DNA from: a bacterium
Lineage (GTDB): Bacteria > Patescibacteriota > Microgenomatia > Levybacterales > UBA12049
Direction of reading: 5' to 3'
DNA: 18,476 nt
NCBI GenBank assembly: GCA_021820025.1
Contig: JAKAEF010000008.1
Location: 1-18,476 of the forward strand
A program made the position numbers and the translations under genes. This document shows, piece by piece, positions 13,726-18,476 of the stretch (positions are counted from its first letter, which is position 1; every line of letters starts with the position of its first letter). The notes under the pieces are model-generated. The model searched no databases, was not told where the DNA came from, and worked only from the letters and a program-made list of their open reading frames with translations.

Positions 13726-15288
13726 TTATAACTGCGGGAAAAAGTTTGGATCAACTGGTAATTCTTTTGATGGATCAATAATAAATTTTTCTACTTTTGG
13801 ATAAGGATCTCCAAACACTTCTGTAGTAATCGGCGCTTCTGTAATATGCAACGTGTTTTTTACAAAATAAATTGCGTCAGGATCTGATGGAACATTTTCT
13901 AAAATAACATACACATTCTTTTGTTTTTCATCTGTTGGAATATACCCATATTTTCTTCCCTGCCACCAAAATAAATATCTGTATACATAATCATACACAG
14001 GAGGCGTTTGCTCATAGGCAGAAAATTTTTCTCCATGTGCATCATTATAAATATAATTTAAAACTCTTTGCTGTGTTGAAAAAACTTGATATCCGGGAAC
14101 CAATCCTCCGCCATACCATTGATTTATTGCACTCCATGGAGCATACATAAATAATAAAATGATTGCCAAAAACCAGAATAATCTAAATTCTTTGTAATAC
14201 TCAAACAAAAATCCAAGTCCAAAACAAAGTAACATTGCATATAAAGGCGCTGTGCCAATCCAGTAATATCCCCAAACACTATATTTTAGGAAAAGAAAAA
14301 CAAAAAATGGAGAAAGTAAAATGATTGTTGTTAAAACAATTGTTGTTAATTGCTGTGCATCTTTTTTTACTCTAATCATTATTCCAACGCCAATTAAAAA
14401 TAAAATAAACAAAGTGTAGTTAACCAATACATTCGTTGTTACAGATTCTAAGGTAAATGCTTTTAAATCATCAATTCTTAGTATTATTCTTGTGGTTAAA
14501 TTATCGGGTGCCCCTTTGTGTGTTAGATTTTGTCCGCCTGTTGTAATGGTGGTTACAATTGACTTTGTCATTAAAAATTGATGACGCATATCAAATAAAA
14601 GTGATGGAATAAATGGGAGAATAAAGAGCAAAGCAGAAATAATTAGCGTTTTTATTTTGTTATGTTGTTTACCTTTAAAAATAAAATAACCTACAAGAAT
14701 TAAAAATCCGGGTAAAATGCCTAATCCATAAATAATTTCAAAGTGCATTATTAAACCTTGCAGAATAGAAAGCAGCATAATTCCCCATTTAGAGTGTTTG
14801 GCCAATAAATAAATTCCTAAAAAATATAAAGGCATAAGCCACACAATTGGATAGGGATTCCAAATAAATTGTGTCGTGGCAACAGAGTACCCTGCAAAAC
14901 CTAAAATAATACTACTTAAAATTGCCGCATGGATATTATGAATTTTTTTAAAAATAAAAAATGCAGTAGTAACTGAAGCAATAGAACAGACAACCATAAA
15001 CCACGGACCTTATAGTGGATTTCCATTACTTATAGCAAAAGGAATTGCCAATAAGTAATACCAAAAAACTCCTTGGAAATATCCTTGTAATCCTCCGCTT
15101 GATGGACCGATTAAAATGAACTTGTGATCTACAACAATTTTTTTAACCCACAAAAAATCTCTTGCGCTGTCAAAAAGAAATAAAATATTGTTATTAAAAA
15201 GCCCAACTGTTCTTACAAGAAAAATAAAGACAAAAATAACAGCTATAAGAAGAATAAGAAGGTGCGATTTTTTAAACAACCAATTCAC
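13726..15288 (-). pseudogene. Second GT-C glycosyltransferase, interrupted by one in-frame UAA
   Basis: This paralogue of the previous gene is split by a single stop. An N-terminal part (GTG 15288 to TAA at 15010-15012, 92 codons) contains FDSARDF (Asp40, Asp44) and VVDHKFILIG and ends ISNGNPL. The same frame continues with GPWF and then the ORF from ATG 14997 to 13726 (423 codons) carrying the remaining helices and YIYNDAHGEKF, YLFWWQG and GYIPTD. The paralogue runs through this point as NGNPVGGVFFM, so the stop interrupts a conserved join between loop and helix. The total of 521 codons fits a full-length enzyme. UAA ends many other genes here, so recoding is unlikely. It is probably a decaying gene, a population variant or a sequencing error; reinitiation at 14997 would yield a protein lacking the acidic motif. 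Confidence 0.75.
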
Positions 15289-15298
15289 AGGTAAGTTT

Positions 15299-15328
15299 AT
15301 TATAGAGTGAAGACCACGAAAAATTCAA
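15299..15328 (-). promoter_or_regulatory. Promoter of the interrupted GT-C gene
   Basis: TTGAAT (15323-15328) and a perfect TATAAT (15299-15304) are 18 bases apart, ten bases before GTG 15288. The -35 begins just past the ftsZ stop. No ribosome binding site is visible. Confidence 0.5.
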
Positions 15329-15334
15329 TGGAGG

Positions 15335-16459
15335 TTAATTTTTTTGTCGTAAAAAGGCTGGAATATCCCAAACTTCTTCATCTTCTTCTTTTTTCTCCTC
15401 TGCGGGTTTTTGGAATACTGGTTGTTTTGGTGCTTGCTGCACATTATTAATTTGATTAATTCTTTGCTGACTTTGCGGCATAAATTCTTTTAATTTTGCT
15501 TTTGTTTGATCAAATCCAGTTGCAATAACAGTAATTTTTATTTGATCTCGCATTGTTTCATCGATTGCTGTTCCAAAAATAATGTTTGCATCTGGATCGG
15601 CTGCTGAGGCAATAATTTTTGCAGCTTCGTCTACTTCATTCATTGTTAAGTCAGGTCCACCGGTAATGTTGTACAAAACGCCTCGTGCTCCATCCATAGA
15701 GATTTCCAAAAGCGGAGAAGAAACTGCTGTCCTGGCTGCTGTTGCTGCACGGTTTTCGCCAAAACCTGTTCCAATACCCATTAATGCACTTCCGGCATTG
15801 GTCATAATACTTCTCACATCGGCAAAGTCTACGTTAATAAGTCCTGGCATGGTAATTAAATCAGAAATACCTTGCACTCCTTGAGAAAGAACAGAATCTG
15901 CAACTCTAAATGCTTCAAGAAGAGAAACTTTTTTGTCTACTACATCTAAAATTCTTTGATTTGGAATAACAATAAGCGTATCTACCTTATCTTTTAAATT
16001 TTCTATTCCTTCTTCTGCATTCACCATTCGGCGAGTGCCCTCAAATGAAAAAGGTTTGGTTACAACTGCAATGGTTAAAGCACCAATATCTTTTGCTATT
16101 TTTGCAATAACAGGGGCTGCTCCCGTTCCTGTTCCGCCACCCATTCCTGCTGCCAAAAAAACCATGTCTGATCCTTCTAACATGTCTTTAATTTTTTCTG
16201 CGGATTCTTCTGCAGCTTGGCGTCCTATTTCTGGATCTCCACCGCTTCCCAAACCTTTTGTTAATTTATCTCCGATTTGTAATTTTGTTGCAGATGGTTG
16301 GCAATGAAGTAACGCTTGTGCATCGGTATTAACAGCAATAAAATCCACACCTTGAATTTGGCTTTGTGAAATCATGGAATTAAGAGCATTATTTCCTCCA
16401 CCACCGGCACCAATAACGCGGATTTTTGCAAAGTTAGAAGATTGGGGTTTAATTAGCAT
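15335..16459 (-). CDS. ftsZ: Cell division GTPase FtsZ
   Basis: The 374-residue tubulin-like GTPase polymerises into the division ring at the inner membrane. Visible are VIGAGGGGNNALNSM (about 15-29), the tubulin signature GGGTGTG (107-113), the T7 loop NVDFAD (209-214) that completes the GTPase site of the neighbouring subunit, and the C-terminal tail WDIPAFLRQKN, which binds membrane anchors such as FtsA-like proteins. A short variable linker (about 330-360, Gln/Pro/Glu rich) precedes the tail. Length is normal. Upstream genes on the same strand are FemAB-like and DegT-like. The gap of 85 bases contains possible promoters. The assignment is certain. Confidence 0.98.
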   Translation of the reverse strand: MLIKPQSSNFAKIRVIGAGGGGNNALNSMISQSQIQGVDFIAVNTDAQALLHCQPSATKLQIGDKLTKGLGSGGDPEIGRQAAEESAEKIKDMLEGSDMVFLAAGMGGGTGTGAAPVIAKIAKDIGALTIAVVTKPFSFEGTRRMVNAEEGIENLKDKVDTLIVIPNQRILDVVDKKVSLLEAFRVADSVLSQGVQGISDLITMPGLINVDFADVRSIMTNAGSALMGIGTGFGENRAATAARTAVSSPLLEISMDGARGVLYNITGGPDLTMNEVDEAAKIIASAADPDANIIFGTAIDETMRDQIKITVIATGFDQTKAKLKEFMPQSQQRINQINNVQQAPKQPVFQKPAEEKKEEDEEVWDIPAFLRQKN

Positions 16460-16468
16460 CTTGTCGTG

Positions 16469-16497
16469 ATGGTAGCAAAGAAAGCGCCAATTTGCAA
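16469..16497 (-). promoter_or_regulatory. Possible ftsZ promoter
   Basis: TTGCAA (16492-16497) and TACCAT (16469-16474) are 17 bases apart, nine bases from the ATG at 16459. A second candidate -10, TATAAT at 16508-16513, would give a leader of about 42 nt. I cannot choose between them. Confidence 0.35.
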
Positions 16498-16544
16498 GAT
16501 ATCAAGTATTATAAAAAAATATATGAAAAAGTTTTGTAAGAAAA

Positions 16545-17561
16545 TTATCGTTTTCTTTTGGTGTTTATCCAGTCTATAAGGTAATTTTTAATGTATCCAA
16601 GAGACAAAGGCTTGTCCATGGTTGGGACAAAATATTCATACATGCCTCCAAATCCTGTTTTAAAAAGGGTAATTCCTCGCCACGGGTGGTTTGGCTCGTT
16701 TTCCGGAGCTATTCCCCAAAAATTGTATAATTTTATTCCACGTTTTTTTGCTTCTTTTATTGCTTCCCACTGAATTAAGTAAGAGGCTGGTATATGTTTA
16801 TAATTTTCATCAGATGTACTATGCCTATACACCGCCGTGTTGCCAACAAATGCAATCATTGCGCCTGCAATTAACTTTTTTTCATAATATGCTAAAAATA
16901 ATAACATCTGATTGTCTTTCACAAAGGTTTCAAATTCTTCAATTATGCCTTTATGAGCAACAAAATGTTTTCGTAAAGATAAATGTTTATACAGTGGTAA
17001 AAAACTTTCTAAATCTTTTGGATTGGTTGACTTAACAATTTCTATGTTGTAACTTGGTGCTTTTTTAATTAAGTATCTATGCGATTTTCGCATATTTTTT
17101 AACAGTTCTTCTTCTGACTTTGTAATATCTAGCATCCAGCAAACTTCTGCATCTATAGTTTGGATTGCTGCTTTTTTAAACCCTTTTTGTGCAAAATAAT
17201 TCTCGTCTGTTTCTACAGTTTGTGGAAAACGGGATAATCGAATAAAAGAAGCATTACGTTCTTTTGCAAATGTTTCAAAAAAATCTAAGAAAAAACTAAA
17301 CTCTTCATTTGAGAATTTTTTAAATACAGGCCCATGTCGAAGATAAATATAATGTCCCCGTTTTGCTTTAACATCTATAACCTGACAAACTGAAATAAGA
17401 GTTTTGTCATTGTATAAACCAAACCTAACAACAGGAAACCCTAAGGATTTTTCTACTTCTCCCCAATTGTAACTTTGAAAAAACGGAAAAGATGAATAGG
17501 TTGCCTTATCTAAAAATTCTTCCCAGATTTTTTTATCTGTTATTTCTTTAACTTGCAGCAT
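16545..17561 (-). CDS. FemAB-like aminoacyltransferase (peptidoglycan bridge type)
   Basis: The 338-residue protein belongs to the FemA/FemB/FemX (GNAT-fold) family, which adds amino acids from aminoacyl-tRNA to lipid II or the peptide stem. Landmarks include FFQSYNWGEVEKSLGF at the N-terminus, KRGHYIYLRHGPVF, NMRKSHRYLIKKA, the second GNAT half with AGAMIAFVGNTAVYRHSTSD, and HPWRGITLFKTGFGG near the C-terminus. No membrane helix is present, so it is cytosolic or peripheral. Its ATG overlaps the end of the DegT-like gene by 14 bases, so the two are co-expressed. The amino acid it adds cannot be told; some family members act on other acceptors. Confidence 0.88.
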   Translation of the reverse strand: MLQVKEITDKKIWEEFLDKATYSSFPFFQSYNWGEVEKSLGFPVVRFGLYNDKTLISVCQVIDVKAKRGHYIYLRHGPVFKKFSNEEFSFFLDFFETFAKERNASFIRLSRFPQTVETDENYFAQKGFKKAAIQTIDAEVCWMLDITKSEEELLKNMRKSHRYLIKKAPSYNIEIVKSTNPKDLESFLPLYKHLSLRKHFVAHKGIIEEFETFVKDNQMLLFLAYYEKKLIAGAMIAFVGNTAVYRHSTSDENYKHIPASYLIQWEAIKEAKKRGIKLYNFWGIAPENEPNHPWRGITLFKTGFGGMYEYFVPTMDKPLSLGYIKNYLIDWINTKRKR

Positions 17562-18476
17562 AACTTCGCAAAATTTCTATTACCTTATTTATATCATTAT
17601 CTTCCATTGCCGGGTAAGTAGGTAAATTAACAATTCTATGTGCATAATATTCGGCCTGAGGGCAACTGCCTCTGACATATCCTACAGCCGAAAAATTTGT
17701 ATCTTTTGGATCTATAACGTTTGCATACCAATCACCCAAATAAATATGAAACTCTTTAAAGTATTGTCGAGCAGCAAACGGTTTTCCAATAAAAATAGGA
17801 AAACGCAGTAGTACTTCATCTTTTTTAGCAGGTGTCTCTATATGCAATTCTTCTACTGCCTTTAAGTAGATGTTGGATAGTACTTTTCTTTTATGATTGT
17901 ATGAAGCAATTTTTTTAAGTTGATGCAATGCTAAAACTGCCAATGCATTTGGATATTTTCTGATAGATGAAGGATAAAATTTTCCTCGTTTTTCTGCACT
18001 TTCTACCGGAAAAGAAAGCAAATGAAGTTTTTGCAAAGCAACTAACATAATTTTTCCCAACTTTGCTGCATCATATAAAGGCAAAATTATAGAAAAAGCT
18101 AAAGGATGAAATAGCTGTTGAAAAATCCATCCTAATGTCGGATATGGTCTTTGTCTTTGAAATGCTTTTAATTTTTGTGCTAAATCTCGATCTTTGGTAA
18201 TAACAACTCCGCCGAAAACACTTGAAAAAGCTTTGTCTCGACCGAGACTAAAAATACTTGCAATGCCAAATGTCCCAAGTTTTTTATTTTTATACTCTGC
18301 TCCAATTGCGTGCGCAACATCTTCTATAACATAAATTCCATACGCCTTAGCAATTTTGATTATTTTTTCTATTTCTGCCGGCATACCAAATGTATGTTGC
18401 ACAATAATGGCTTTTGTTTTTTTTGTAATTTTTTTCTCCAAATCTTTCGTATCGAGAGACAAATTTTTTGTAACAT
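17548..18476 (-). CDS. DegT/DnrJ/EryC1/StrS aminotransferase (5' end cut by window edge)
   Basis: The frame is open to the right edge of the window, so the N-terminus is missing; the TTG at 18460-18462 is not a plausible start because in-frame codons for V-T-K-N-L continue upstream. About 309 residues are visible. IEDVAHAIGAEYKNKKLGTFG is the family signature around the PLP-contacting Asp, and the lysine in SLGRDKAFSSVFGG is the likely Schiff-base residue. The family makes amino sugars for surface glycans by transaminating keto sugars. A hydrophobic segment (LFHPLAFSIILPLYDAAKL) is longer than usual and might touch the membrane. It overlaps the FemAB-like gene by 14 bases, suggesting a shared cell-envelope operon. 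The sugar substrate is unknown. Confidence 0.88.
   Translation of the reverse strand, partial: VTKNLSLDTKDLEKKITKKTKAIIVQHTFGMPAEIEKIIKIAKAYGIYVIEDVAHAIGAEYKNKKLGTFGIASIFSLGRDKAFSSVFGGVVITKDRDLAQKLKAFQRQRPYPTLGWIFQQLFHPLAFSIILPLYDAAKLGKIMLVALQKLHLLSFPVESAEKRGKFYPSSIRKYPNALAVLALHQLKKIASYNHKRKVLSNIYLKAVEELHIETPAKKDEVLLRFPIFIGKPFAARQYFKEFHIYLGDWYANVIDPKDTNFSAVGYVRGSCPQAEYYAHRIVNLPTYPAMEDNDINKVIEILRSYAAS

Noticed and set aside
15010..15012. Stop codon reassignment explaining the in-frame UAA
   Set aside because: UAA ends many other genes in the window, and the known CPR code change (in Gracilibacteria/SR1) affects UGA, not UAA.
15582..16307. Plus-strand open frames opposite ftsZ
   Set aside because: They are shadows of the strongly conserved ftsZ coding sequence and have no family features.

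Overview
The window is AT-rich, densely packed bacterial DNA. I think it comes from a Patescibacteria/CPR genome, probably of the Microgenomates type. This is inferred from gene style: short intergenic gaps, multi-membrane GT-C glycosyltransferases sharing a YIYNDA/WWQG C-terminal signature, a single-TM PsbP-like protein, and a small heptad-repeat coiled-coil protein. It also fits that housekeeping genes (ftsZ, FemAB, DegT) lie beside an accessory island. No rRNA, tRNA, CRISPR array or transposase gene was seen.

Bases 1-6750 form an accessory, defence-like island. It starts with a coupled pair on the minus strand, a MazG-like nucleotide pyrophosphohydrolase followed by a nuclease-helicase fusion (PD-(D/E)XK-like plus DUF2075) that runs off the left edge. 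Next is a translationally coupled pair (TAATG overlap), an AbiJ/HEPN-like protein followed by a TIR-domain protein. Then come a convergent HigA-type antitoxin and HigB/RelE-type toxin, a Fic protein with an N-terminal inhibitory motif, and a small coiled-coil protein. Bases 6806-8635 carry a cytochrome b6-type protein and a four-helix membrane protein.

The strongest unexplained structure is a dispersed intergenic repeat. Its core is TTTGTTTGGGATATGCGGTC, preceded at fixed distances by TTGAGGCT and TTTTGTATCT. Five copies, all on the plus strand, separate four gene units on mixed strands: antitoxin/toxin, fic, coiled-coil, and cytochrome b/4TM. This cassette-like layout could mark insertion or recombination sites. 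The toxin and antitoxin promoters also carry the same 18-bp palindrome at the same place between -35 and -10.

Bases 8750-12110 encode divergent secreted proteins, an unrecognised soluble protein, an anchored PsbP-like protein and Hsp20. Bases 12213-15288 hold two tail-to-tail paralogous GT-C glycosyltransferases, one interrupted by an in-frame UAA. Bases 15335-18476 hold ftsZ, a FemAB-like transferase and a DegT-family aminotransferase that runs off the right edge; these suit cell division and cell-envelope synthesis.

Many genes have a -10 box only 6-10 bases upstream of the start codon and no Shine-Dalgarno sequence, suggesting leaderless mRNAs. A minority (higA, hsp20, the two secreted proteins) have a near-perfect AAGGAGG-type site 7-8 bases before the start.
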